Assembly (NCBI GenBank): GCA_016185915.1
Contig: JACPMP010000144.1
Location: 1-7,798 of the forward strand
Origin: Candidatus Woesearchaeota archaeon
Lineage (GTDB): Archaea; Nanobdellota; Nanobdellia; Woesearchaeales; GW2011-AR4
Direction: 5' to 3'
Length of the DNA stretch: 7,798 nucleotides
Both the position numbers and the translations under genes were made by a program. The notes under the pieces were generated by a model. It searched no databases. It was not told the origin of the DNA and worked only from the letters and a program-made list of their open reading frames with translations. Below are positions 1 to 6,011 of the stretch, one piece after another (position 1 is the stretch's first letter; every line of letters starts with the position of its first letter).

Positions 1-6
1 ATTGAG

Positions 7-450
7 ATGATTGTAAGCTTAAAAGTTCCCGATACTACAGCAATTACTGCACTCCAAACACTTCAAAAAATTGGATTTAATAAAATCAATAATGTTAAAA
101 GAGAGGATTATTATAAATTTTTGATTGAGGTTGATATTGAGAAATTCAAAAATCAGATATGCAAAGTGGATATTTTAGTTAATGTAAATAAGCATTTTTT
201 TGAATTTTCAATTCAAAAAAATGCTGATGTCAAAGTTTTAGTAAAGAATATAAATGATGATGGAAGTGGTATTTTAGCCACGCTAAAGAACAGATTAGAA
301 TTCAAAAACATCAAAAAGGTTGAAAAGGCAGTTTTATGGAGTTTAAATATGGGCTCTGATGAAAAAGAGGCAAAAATGATTGCTGAGAAAGCAGCAAAAG
401 AACTGCTTGTGAATCAGAATTATCAGGAATATGAGATTTTAGGTGATTAG
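7..450 (+). CDS. purS: PurS-like FGAM synthase small subunit, tandem form
   Basis: This is probably the small structural subunit of phosphoribosylformylglycinamidine (FGAM) synthase, which joins PurL to PurQ in step 4 of IMP synthesis. The C-terminal half (about residues 75-145) follows the PurS pattern: a beta strand, a helix (ILATLKNRLEF), a strand with AVLWSL, a helix (KMIAEKAAKELL) and the closing motif NQNYQEYEI, equivalent to the family's 'L.NP.I.DYE'. The N-terminal half (residues 1-45, VSLKVPD..A..ALQTLQKIGF) looks like a second, diverged PurS-type unit. At 147 aa the protein is about twice the usual ~80-90 aa. It starts at the first ATG of the window; the two preceding codons are open, so a longer N-terminus cannot be excluded. 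Its TAG abuts the ATG of purE with no spacer, which suggests translational coupling. The fold assignment is from motif resemblance only. Confidence 0.72.
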   Translation: MIVSLKVPDTTAITALQTLQKIGFNKINNVKREDYYKFLIEVDIEKFKNQICKVDILVNVNKHFFEFSIQKNADVKVLVKNINDDGSGILATLKNRLEFKNIKKVEKAVLWSLNMGSDEKEAKMIAEKAAKELLVNQNYQEYEILGD

Positions 451-1218
451 ATGAAAAAAGTCCTTGTAATTTTTTGCTCAAAATCGGACGAAAAAACCTA
501 CAATGAAATTGCTAAAGTTTTGAAAAAATGTGATGTAGAATTTGATTTGAGAGTTAGTTCAGCTCATAAAACACCCAAGGATGTAGATAAAACATTGCAA
601 AATGATTACGCAGTTATTATTGCAGGAGCTGGATTAGCTGCACATTTGCCTGGCGTAGTGGCTTCAAAAATAATCAGGCCTGTTATTGGTGTACCTTGTG
701 AAGGCAATTATCAGGGCTTAGACGCTTTACTTTCAATAGTCCAAATGCCTCCCGGAATACCCGTTCTGGCTGCTGGAGTAAATAGAGGGGATGTTGCAGC
801 ACAAAACTGCGCAAAAATGCTGAAAAAATATAAAACAGTTACAATAATCGGTGATAAAAATAATGATGCCGTAAAGAAAGCAGTTGAAACTTTGAAAAAA
901 TTCAATATTGTTCCAATTTTTGGTGATAAACCAAATTCAAAAACAATCAATATAGAATTTACTTATTTTGATGAGCCCATTGAAAAGAATGACGAGTTAG
1001 TTATTTACTGTCCATTGCTTTTGGAAAAAGATGACAAAGCAGAAGCTGCTCTAAATCTTTTAAAACACACCAATCACGGCTTGTGGGTTGGCTTAAATAA
1101 TGGAATTAATGCAGCTATTGCTACCGTTGAAATCATGAATATTGATAATGAATATGAGGAATTATTAACGCATTACAGAATAGAAATGGGCAAAAAGGTT
1201 TTGGATAGCAATAAATGA
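451..1218 (+). CDS. purE: PurE, N5-CAIR mutase / AIR carboxylase family
   Basis: PurE catalyses the AIR-to-CAIR step of purine synthesis, either as N5-CAIR mutase (class I) or AIR carboxylase (class II). Residues 1-125 carry the recognisable catalytic domain: CSKSD (9-13, the family's GSxSD phosphate loop), SAHKTP (37-42), AGAGLAAHLPG (58-68) and LLSIVQMPPGIPV (93-105). SAHxTP plus AAHLPG are class I-like features. Two substitutions stand out: C for G in the first loop, and L62 where the family usually has G (GAGGAAHLPG). Residues 126-255 add a second half that starts like a fresh Rossmann strand (TVTIIGD) and ends GLWVGLNNGINAAIATVEIM plus a C-terminal helix. It resembles a decayed second PurE copy without SAH or AAHLPG motifs. 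Bacterial class I enzymes are only about 160-170 aa. The start directly follows the purS stop. Which substrate class it belongs to is unresolved. Confidence 0.93.
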   Translation: MKKVLVIFCSKSDEKTYNEIAKVLKKCDVEFDLRVSSAHKTPKDVDKTLQNDYAVIIAGAGLAAHLPGVVASKIIRPVIGVPCEGNYQGLDALLSIVQMPPGIPVLAAGVNRGDVAAQNCAKMLKKYKTVTIIGDKNNDAVKKAVETLKKFNIVPIFGDKPNSKTINIEFTYFDEPIEKNDELVIYCPLLLEKDDKAEAALNLLKHTNHGLWVGLNNGINAAIATVEIMNIDNEYEELLTHYRIEMGKKVLDSNK

Positions 1219-1298
1219 AGATTAAAGAAACGCCATTCATCAACAAAAACCCAAGAAAAATAATCCAATAACAAAAAATCATTAACTATCACAATAAA

Positions 1299-2129
1299 AT
1301 GCTGATGAATTCAATTCTAAAAACCCAATTAAAACATACCTTAGAAAAAACCAATTTCAAAATTGGCAAAAAATATGAAGGCAAAGTTAGGGATAACTAT
1401 ATATTAAATGGAAAAAGAATAATAATCACAACAGACAGAATCTCAGCTTTTGACAGGGTTTTATGCACAATCCCATTTAAAGGACAAGTTCTCAATCAAA
1501 CATCTGCTTTCTGGTTTGAAAAAACAAAAAATATTGTTAAAAATCATGTGATTGATGTTCCTGACCCAAATGTTATGGTTGTTAAGGAATGCAAGCCGTA
1601 TCAGGTAGAAATGGTAGTAAGGGGCTATATAACAGGTGTAACAACAACATCTGCTTGGTACAATTACGAAAGAGGCGTTAGGAATTTCTGCGGCAACATA
1701 CTGCCAGAGGGCTTAAAGAAAAACCAGAGATTTAACAAGCCAATTATTACTCCTTCTACAAAGGCGGAGCATGGATTGCATGATGAATCCTTATCTGGAG
1801 AAGAGGCAGTTAAAAGAGGACTAATTGATGAAAAAACATACCAAAAAATGAAAAAAGCAGCTCTTGCATTATTTGATTTTGGCACAAAGTTAGTTGCAAA
1901 AAATAACTTGATTTTGGTTGATACAAAGTATGAATTTGGCAACTTAAATGGCGAATTGGTTTTGATTGATGAAATTCATACGCCAGATTCTTCTAGATTT
2001 TGGATTAAGGATACTTATGAAGAGTTATCTTCAAAAGGTCAAGAGCCGCAAAAGCTTGACAAGGAATATGTAAGGCAATGGTTGGCTAACAAGGGCTTTG
2101 TTGGGAAGCAAGGAATGAGGATGTATTAA
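1299..2129 (+). CDS. purC: PurC, SAICAR synthase
   Basis: SAICAR synthase condenses CAIR with aspartate using ATP, the step after PurE. Family motifs run in order along the protein: GKVRD (28-32), TDRISAFD (45-52), KGQVLNQ (61-67), RGYITG (108-113), DTKYEFG (208-214) and DEIHTPDSSRFW (224-235). It belongs to the long, yeast Ade1-like subtype (KRIIITTDR...IPFKGQVLNQ...FWFEKT). ATG 1299 and ATG 1305 are both possible starts; no clear Shine-Dalgarno or well-placed TATA box separates them. The 80-bp gap after purE holds no other gene. The C-terminus is odd: the frame stops at GFVGKQGMRMY, where relatives continue about 20-30 residues through a final Tyr-containing helix. The -1 frame supplies such a helix (see 2114-2182), so the gene may carry a one-base deletion or sequencing error near 2114. 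Confidence 0.96.
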   Translation: MLMNSILKTQLKHTLEKTNFKIGKKYEGKVRDNYILNGKRIIITTDRISAFDRVLCTIPFKGQVLNQTSAFWFEKTKNIVKNHVIDVPDPNVMVVKECKPYQVEMVVRGYITGVTTTSAWYNYERGVRNFCGNILPEGLKKNQRFNKPIITPSTKAEHGLHDESLSGEEAVKRGLIDEKTYQKMKKAALALFDFGTKLVAKNNLILVDTKYEFGNLNGELVLIDEIHTPDSSRFWIKDTYEELSSKGQEPQKLDKEYVRQWLANKGFVGKQGMRMY

Positions 2130-2182
2130 AGAGGATTGAAAATTATCTAAAAAGAGTTAAGGGGTTAGGATATAATGGGTAA
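2114..2182 (+). other. Possible out-of-frame C-terminus of PurC
   Basis: Read in the -1 frame relative to purC from base 2114, this stretch encodes 22 residues, NEDVLKRIENYLKRVKG followed by LGYNG, and a TAA at 2180-2182. It forms a charged amphipathic helix at the place where PurC relatives have their C-terminal helix. Adding it to PurC residues 1-272 gives about 294 aa, a more usual length for this subtype than 276. It would also make purC overlap the phosphofructokinase start (2175) by 8 nt, typical of tightly packed genes. No canonical slippery heptamer is seen, so a lost base (real or sequencing error) is likelier than programmed frameshifting. The link is inferred, not proven. Confidence 0.4.
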
Positions 2183-3464
2183 AGGTCGTGTAGGTGTTGT
2201 ACCTCTTGGCGGCGATACATCCACAATTAATTCTATTTGTATGGGTATTGCTTTGGCTGCTCAAGAGCAAGGTGTTGAAGCTGTGGCTTTTAGGCAAGGA
2301 TGGTTAGGAGTTTTAGAACCAGATGAAAATTATAAAATTGTAGTACCGCCAAATGGACAAACTAAACCCACATATGTAAAAGCTAGTGGAGAGTATACAC
2401 CACTAATTCCCAATCTTATAGACCCCGACCAGGGAGGTACACCATTACTAATGAAAAAAGTTAATCCTTTATCATTAAGTGGAGCTCCCGAAGATATCAC
2501 CAATAGATTGAAAAGAATGGGCATACATGAAGTAGTGGCAATAGGAGCTGATGACACTATAGAAATACTTATGAACATGAAGTCATTAGGTTATTTTTGG
2601 GATATTCGATTTGTGGTAGCTACAAAAACTATAGATAATGATGTGGGCACAAATGGAAGTTTTTTGGATATGTTTAATTTTTTCACATCTGGATTTCCAA
2701 CTGCAGTCAGTAAGGGTGTATCTTATGGCGAAGGTGCATATTCCAATGTTTTTACAAACAACAAAGTAATGGTGTATGAAGTAATGGGAAGAAAAACTGG
2801 ATGGTTGGCTCTCACTATTGGTGAATTAGTAGGGGCACATATGGTTTTAATTCCAGAAGATCCAATTTTTATTGATGATATATGCAAGAGGATATTTGCA
2901 ATTTATAAACAACAACAACACGCTTTTGTTGTTGTAGCTGAAGGAGTGATAGATGCTAAAACTGGCGAACCATTAAGTGCTGACAAATCAAGAAGAGACC
3001 CTTCCAATAATGCTAAACTGGGCGGGGCTGGACATGTATTAGCAAGGCATGTATATAACTATTTCTCTTCTCAAGGTTGTCGATTAGATTACTGTGATTT
3101 CATGACAGCAGGTTATGCATTAAGAGGAGGACAGCCAACACCTTTAGATAGAGTGACTGCTCAAGCTTTGGGGCATCATGCACTCGAACAATTGCTAAGT
3201 GCTAATTTACCCTTTCAAGTTGCGGGCTTAGTATGGGATGGTACGAGAGTTGTACCCGCAGTTAGAAACGTAAATGAAGTTGTTGCATTTGATGGCAGGG
3301 AGGTAATTCCTCGGAATGTACCTATCGATGGAGTAATTCCTGAAAACGGTTTATATGATAAAGAAACAAAATTACCAACAAAACTTGCAGGCAAGTACGC
3401 GGATTTACTAGGAGTGCCACGAATGGTATTAATTAATGGCTGGCAAGGGCCAATCTATAGATAG
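2175..3464 (+). CDS. pfkA: Phosphofructokinase (PfkA family), probably PPi-dependent
   Basis: This enzyme phosphorylates fructose 6-phosphate to fructose 1,6-bisphosphate in the cytoplasm; the PPi-using form is reversible. Family motifs are GGDT (12-15, donor loop), GADDT (124-128), KTIDND (151-156, catalytic Asp 154), MGRKTGW (204-210), IPEDP (226-230), AEG (255-257) and LRGGQPTPLDR (316-326). Two positions predict the donor. Asp 127 stands where ATP enzymes have Gly (E. coli Gly104), and Lys 151 stands where they have Gly124. This Asp+Lys pair is the established signature of pyrophosphate-type PFKs. At 429 aa it is longer than E. coli PfkA (320 aa). The start lies 45 nt after the purC stop, with only a weak purine stretch upstream. 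By eye its codons are richer in G+C than those of the neighbours, which hints at a separate origin. A T-rich terminator follows. Confidence 0.92.
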   Translation: MGKGRVGVVPLGGDTSTINSICMGIALAAQEQGVEAVAFRQGWLGVLEPDENYKIVVPPNGQTKPTYVKASGEYTPLIPNLIDPDQGGTPLLMKKVNPLSLSGAPEDITNRLKRMGIHEVVAIGADDTIEILMNMKSLGYFWDIRFVVATKTIDNDVGTNGSFLDMFNFFTSGFPTAVSKGVSYGEGAYSNVFTNNKVMVYEVMGRKTGWLALTIGELVGAHMVLIPEDPIFIDDICKRIFAIYKQQQHAFVVVAEGVIDAKTGEPLSADKSRRDPSNNAKLGGAGHVLARHVYNYFSSQGCRLDYCDFMTAGYALRGGQPTPLDRVTAQALGHHALEQLLSANLPFQVAGLVWDGTRVVPAVRNVNEVVAFDGREVIPRNVPIDGVIPENGLYDKETKLPTKLAGKYADLLGVPRMVLINGWQGPIYR

Positions 3465-3470
3465 GCGATA

Positions 3471-3503
3471 TTATTTTTTAGAAAGTTTTCTTTATGTTTT
3501 TCT
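3471..3503 (+). terminator. T-rich archaeal terminator after phosphofructokinase
   Basis: Starting 7 nt after the phosphofructokinase stop there is a T6 run (3474-3479), then TTTTC, TTTATG and a T5 run (3497-3501). There is no strong GC stem. Archaeal RNA polymerase terminates on such oligo-T tracts without a hairpin. The position between this gene and the next promoter supports the call, but the function is inferred. Confidence 0.5.
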
Positions 3504-3508
3504 CAACA

Positions 3509-3521
3509 AAAAGAATAAATA
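3509..3521 (+). promoter_or_regulatory. BRE/TATA promoter of the phosphatase gene
   Basis: A purine-rich stretch (AAAAGA) leads into AATAAATA at 3514-3521. Its centre lies 26-27 nt upstream of the ATG at 3544, the archaeal TATA-to-start distance. The transcript would therefore begin at or next to the start codon (leaderless). No Shine-Dalgarno precedes the ATG, which agrees. Confidence 0.55.
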
Positions 3522-3543
3522 CCTCTTGTTGTAACCAGCTTAT

Positions 3544-4308
3544 ATGAATCTTTCATTTAAGTCAACAGCATTGCTGGCAGCCAATCGTGCATCAAAAGTT
3601 CTTCTAAGTTATTATGGTAAAAAAGAAGCTATAAAACAGAAATCAAACAAAACTTTAGTCGGAACTGCTGACATTAAAGCCAACAAAATAATAATCCAAA
3701 CTATCAAAAAAAATTTCCCAAATCACAGCATCCTCTCTGAAGAGACCGGCTTTGAGAATAACAACTCAGATTACAAATGGGTAATTGATCCATTGGATGG
3801 AACTCATAATTTTCTCCATAACATTCCAATTTTTGGAACATCAATCGCTTTAGAGCACAAAAATGAAGTAATATTAGGCGTGCTTGGTTTTCCAATCCTC
3901 GATATTACTGCTTTGGCAGAAAAAGGCAAAGGAGCTTTTTTAAATGGAAAAAGGATTAATGTTTCGAATAAACAAAATCTTGAGCATTCATTCATTCTCT
4001 TTGAATACTCTTATGCCAACAGGCAAGAGAAGATTGGCTTTTTAGAAAAGCTTACACATAAAACAATTGATGTGAGAAATTTTGGCTCAGCGGTCTATAA
4101 CCTTTTGCTGATAGCAAGCGGCAAATGTGAAGGTTATGTGATTTTGACAACTAATGAATGGGATGTTGCTGCCGGATTTCTGATTGTTGAAGAAGCTGGC
4201 GGCAAAATTACGGATTTAAATGGAAAAATGTGGACATTTGGCAAAAATAAATTTGTTGTGTCAAACGGAAAAGTCCATAAGGAGCTTTTAAAGTATTTTG
4301 CAAAGTGA
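3544..4308 (+). CDS. suhB: Inositol monophosphatase / FBPase-superfamily phosphatase
   Basis: This is a Mg2+-dependent, Li+-sensitive-type sugar or inositol phosphatase. The metal-binding motifs are all present: SEET (65-68), WVIDPLDGTHNF (79-90, Asp82/Asp85/Thr87) and WDVAAGFLIVEEAGG (206-220, Asp207). GTADIKAN (40-47) is the conserved N-terminal motif. The length, 254 aa, is normal for the family. Archaeal members are often bifunctional IMPase/fructose-1,6-bisphosphatases, and its position behind a phosphofructokinase makes FBPase activity attractive as the opposing gluconeogenic step. HisN (histidinol phosphatase) or CysQ-like activity remain alternatives because sequence alone does not separate them. 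The gene has its own leaderless promoter. Its TGA stop (4306-4308) lies inside the terminal repeat of a MITE-like insertion, so the last codon and stop were probably set by that insertion. Confidence 0.93.
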   Translation: MNLSFKSTALLAANRASKVLLSYYGKKEAIKQKSNKTLVGTADIKANKIIIQTIKKNFPNHSILSEETGFENNNSDYKWVIDPLDGTHNFLHNIPIFGTSIALEHKNEVILGVLGFPILDITALAEKGKGAFLNGKRINVSNKQNLEHSFILFEYSYANRQEKIGFLEKLTHKTIDVRNFGSAVYNLLLIASGKCEGYVILTTNEWDVAAGFLIVEEAGGKITDLNGKMWTFGKNKFVVSNGKVHKELLKYFAK

Positions 4309-4407
4309 GAATGAAATTCTCCCAAAATATATCGAAAACTGATGTTTTCGAGCACACTCGAAAATCTTTGATTTTCGATGAATCCAGCTAAAGCTGGGGT
4401 TTCTCAC
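4305..4407. mobile_element. 103-bp palindromic MITE-like element with GCAAA target duplication
   Basis: The element begins GTGAGAA (4305-4311) and ends TTCTCAC (4401-4407), perfect 7-bp terminal inverted repeats. It is flanked on both sides by GCAAA (4300-4304 and 4408-4412), which looks like a 5-bp target-site duplication. Inside are three perfect hairpins: TCGAAAAC/GTTTTCGA with a TGAT loop (4332-4351), TCGAAAATC/GATTTTCGA with a TTT loop (4358-4378), and CCAGC/GCTGG with a TAAA loop (4384-4397). A further GAGAAT/ATTCTC stem (4307-4321) would compete with the terminal pairing. There is no coding capacity, so it would need a transposase in trans. Alternative reading: a multibranched structured RNA or 3'-end processing signal closed by the same 7-bp stem. 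A related hairpin occurs at 6916-6936. Confidence 0.6.
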
Positions 4408-4429
4408 GCAAACCAGAAAAGAAAGAACA

Positions 4430-4437
4430 TTTATATA
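4430..4437 (+). promoter_or_regulatory. TATA box of the accessory operon
   Basis: TTTATATA at 4430-4437, preceded by a purine-rich BRE-like stretch (AAAGAAAGAAC), is centred about 27 nt upstream of the ATG at 4461. That spacing predicts a leaderless mRNA. It is the only clear promoter seen before the tightly spaced genes up to 6857. It begins 23 nt after the end of the MITE-like element, so the insertion sits just outside the core promoter. Confidence 0.6.
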
Positions 4438-4460
4438 TCAAATAACTTCTTTTATATCTC

Positions 4461-4997
4461 ATGGTTTTAAGACAATTAACTAAAGAGGAAGCGAAAGAGG
4501 AAATAGATAAAATAATTCAAGAATTTAAGAAAAAGCTAACATTAGATGGAAAAAGTAGGGTTTTTGAGAATCAACAGAGATTAGCATCAGAATTTATTAT
4601 TGATGAATCTGACCCAGAGGATTTAACTAGAGATTTCCTGATTGATAAAATTTTATTCGATATTCTTAAATTAGAGCTAAATGCCAAGAATATACATTTT
4701 AGGGCATTTAAAGAATTAAGAAAGGTAGATTATGCCTTAAAAATAAATGATAAAAAAATATTACTCGAAGCAAAACCAATAAATGCAGATTTATTTGACA
4801 AAAGTTCCGATAGCGCGGTTAACCAAATCAAAGGTATTTTTAGATTGGCCGAAGTTAAAGAAAATTATGAATTTGGAGTAGCAAGTGATGGTTTACAATG
4901 GGCATTTATTGATAAAAATTCTAATGTTGTTAATACTCTTAATATTTTTACTGATTTTGAAAAAATAAGAGAAATCAATAAATTTTCCAAAAAATGA
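4461..4997 (+). CDS. Stand-alone HsdR_N-like PD-(D/E)XK protein
   Basis: The 178-aa product resembles the N-terminal nuclease domain of type I restriction R subunits (HsdR_N). An N-terminal helical region (1-50) is followed by the helix DFLIDKILFDIL (58-69). Next comes the nuclease core, VDYAL (89-93) and LLEAK (101-105), giving the D...ExK triad Asp90, Glu103 and Lys105. A helix with Gln122 (VNQIKGIFR) follows, then strands YEFGVASDG and QWAFID. Helicase and methylase parts of a type I enzyme are absent. It may be a solo nuclease, a regulator, or part of an unknown defence or repair module. The start matches the leaderless promoter. The stop TGA is reached directly after an A6 run (4989-4994). 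Dropping one A joins it smoothly to the downstream OB-like frame (combined about 295 aa), so the stop may be a frameshift. Confidence 0.72.
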   Translation: MVLRQLTKEEAKEEIDKIIQEFKKKLTLDGKSRVFENQQRLASEFIIDESDPEDLTRDFLIDKILFDILKLELNAKNIHFRAFKELRKVDYALKINDKKILLEAKPINADLFDKSSDSAVNQIKGIFRLAEVKENYEFGVASDGLQWAFIDKNSNVVNTLNIFTDFEKIREINKFSKK

Positions 4998-5103
4998 GTA
5001 CTCAAAGATTGACACAACACTGCTTGACAAAATAAAAATCCTTGCAGATAAAGAAAGGAAAATAAAGGAGTATAAAAGAAGATTCAGAATAAAAGGCAAA
5101 GTT

Positions 5104-5349
5104 GTGGCAAGGGGCATGACAAAAAATGGCAATATTTCATTAACCATAGGGGAAGATGAAGATATGTATAAGTTTACGGTTTTAAAATCGCACAAAGAAA
5201 GATATGCTCTTGCAGAAAAGCTCAAAATTGGAAAAAGTGTTTCGATAGAGGGAATCCCTAAATTCAGAATGATAATCTGCACAAGGCTGAAGATTATTGA
5301 AAAGGGAATTGATGAAAATAAGCAGGCAAATCTAATCAATTTTAATTAA
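5104..5349 (+). CDS. OB-fold-like protein, probably the frameshifted 3' part of the preceding gene
   Basis: The annotated start is a GTG at 5104, giving 81 aa, but the same frame is open back to 4969 and looks coding throughout. The residues before the GTG read KIDTTLLDKIKILADKERK and then IKEYKRRFRIKGK, a charged helix leading into beta strands. No ATG, GTG or TTG occurs between 4969 and the GTG, and the GTG has no ribosome-binding site. From about RFRIKGKVV the alternating strands (GNISLTIGED, MYKFTVL, SVSIEGI, RMIICTRLKII) suggest a small OB-type barrel that could bind nucleic acid. This is a pattern inference; I recognise no named family. The likeliest explanation is that it is the C-terminal half of the 4461 gene, separated by an indel in the A6 run at 4989-4994. 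The next gene starts 10 nt after its stop. Confidence 0.5.
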   Translation: MARGMTKNGNISLTIGEDEDMYKFTVLKSHKERYALAEKLKIGKSVSIEGIPKFRMIICTRLKIIEKGIDENKQANLINFN

Positions 5350-5359
5350 GGCGATTTAA

Positions 5360-5758
5360 ATGGATGAAGATGTTAAATCAGTAAAAGTCAATTGCAGTTT
5401 TTGCGGAAGCGAGATGGAATGCCCTGAAAATATGCTTGAAGAGTCAGAAAAGCACATGTGTTTTGAGTGTTTTCAAAATACTGATGAGAAAAATGTACCA
5501 AGTGACATTTCTAAAGTTCATATAGACATCCCTAAAGAAAAGCTGTTGGATACCATGCCAGATGCAATGACAAGCTCAATGGTTGAAGAGCTATTTCCAG
5601 AGATTTGGAGAGAGAGAAAAGAAGAATTAAAAGAAATGTCTAAGAAAGAGCTAGCGGAGGAAATGTTTGGCGCTGGAATTTATGTTGCTATTAATAATTT
5701 TTTAAAGGCAATGAGTGAAGATGCAAATAAAGAATCAAAGAAGAAAAAAAGATATTGA
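5360..5758 (+). CDS. Hypothetical zinc-ribbon protein
   Basis: I do not recognise the family. The 132-aa product begins with a compact metal-binding unit, CSFC (12-15) and CFEC (34-37), the CxxC...CxxC layout of a treble-clef or zinc-ribbon finger; Cys21 is an extra cysteine in the loop. The rest is acidic and helical (KEKLLDTMPDAM, ELFPEIWRERKEELKEM), ending in a lysine-rich tail (KKKKRY). No membrane segment or signal peptide is seen. AAGGCGATTTA just upstream is a weak match to an archaeal Shine-Dalgarno (GGTGAT). Its close packing with the neighbours (10 nt before, 12 nt after) indicates one transcript with the nuclease-like and BRO genes. A DNA-, RNA- or protein-binding adaptor role is only a guess. 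Confidence 0.7.
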   Translation: MDEDVKSVKVNCSFCGSEMECPENMLEESEKHMCFECFQNTDEKNVPSDISKVHIDIPKEKLLDTMPDAMTSSMVEELFPEIWRERKEELKEMSKKELAEEMFGAGIYVAINNFLKAMSEDANKESKKKKRY

Positions 5759-5760
5759 GG
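5755..5760 (+). promoter_or_regulatory. Shine-Dalgarno overlapping the upstream stop codon
   Basis: TTGAGG, overlapping the TGA stop of the preceding gene (5756-5758), lies about 10 nt before the ATG at 5771. It supports that start and implies translational coupling of the two small cysteine proteins. Confidence 0.45.
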
Positions 5761-5770
5761 AAATCCTTAA

Positions 5771-6010
5771 ATGAAAGAAATTAAGCTATTTCCAGGAAAA
5801 CATTGTTGCGGAAAAGAATTTGATATGAGAATAATTGACGCTAAAGATGATAATAATGAATCTGCAGCATGGATTGTCTATGGCATATGCAAGAAATGTA
5901 ATGTTGTTATGGTAAGCAACATGTTCTTACAGTTAGAAAAGCCTCAAATAGGGGTTGATTTTATAGTGGATTATAGTAAAAAATCTGGAAAAGGTACAGA
6001 ATGGAAATAA
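5771..6010 (+). CDS. Small hypothetical protein with four cysteines
   Basis: This is a 79-aa protein of unknown family. HCCGK (11-15) and CKKC (40-43) could form one zinc site (His11/Cys12/Cys13 with Cys40/Cys43), as in small zinc-ribbon or rubredoxin-like knuckles. Strands WIVYGIC and VVMVSNMFLQL frame the CxxC, and FIVDY lies near the end. The start is supported by a GAGG motif about 10 nt upstream. The stop is followed after one base by the ATG of the BRO-N gene, so the two are almost certainly co-translated. This makes it a candidate partner or regulator of the BRO-N protein. No function can be assigned from sequence. Confidence 0.68.
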   Translation: MKEIKLFPGKHCCGKEFDMRIIDAKDDNNESAAWIVYGICKKCNVVMVSNMFLQLEKPQIGVDFIVDYSKKSGKGTEWK

Positions 6011-6011
6011 A

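Noticed and set aside
711..950. Minus-strand open frame within purE
   Set aside because: The plus strand carries conserved PurE motifs; this is an antisense shadow.
4332..4378. Tandem hairpins as a bacterial-type intrinsic terminator for the phosphatase gene
   Set aside because: The stems are AT-rich and not followed by a T tract, and the sequence context looks archaeal. The flanking GCAAA duplication and terminal repeats favour an inserted element.
4994..5035. ATG at 4994 overlapping the stop of the nuclease-like gene (ATGA overlap)
   Set aside because: It looked like a coupled start, but its frame stops after 13 codons (MSTQRLTQHCLTK).
4893..5339. 148-codon minus-strand open frame with hydrophobic stretches that look like membrane helices
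   Set aside because: It is antisense to the nuclease-like/OB-like frames; the hydrophobicity arises from reading Lys/Glu-rich AT-rich codons in reverse (Phe/Ile/Leu/Ser). The plus-strand frames have recognisable motifs.
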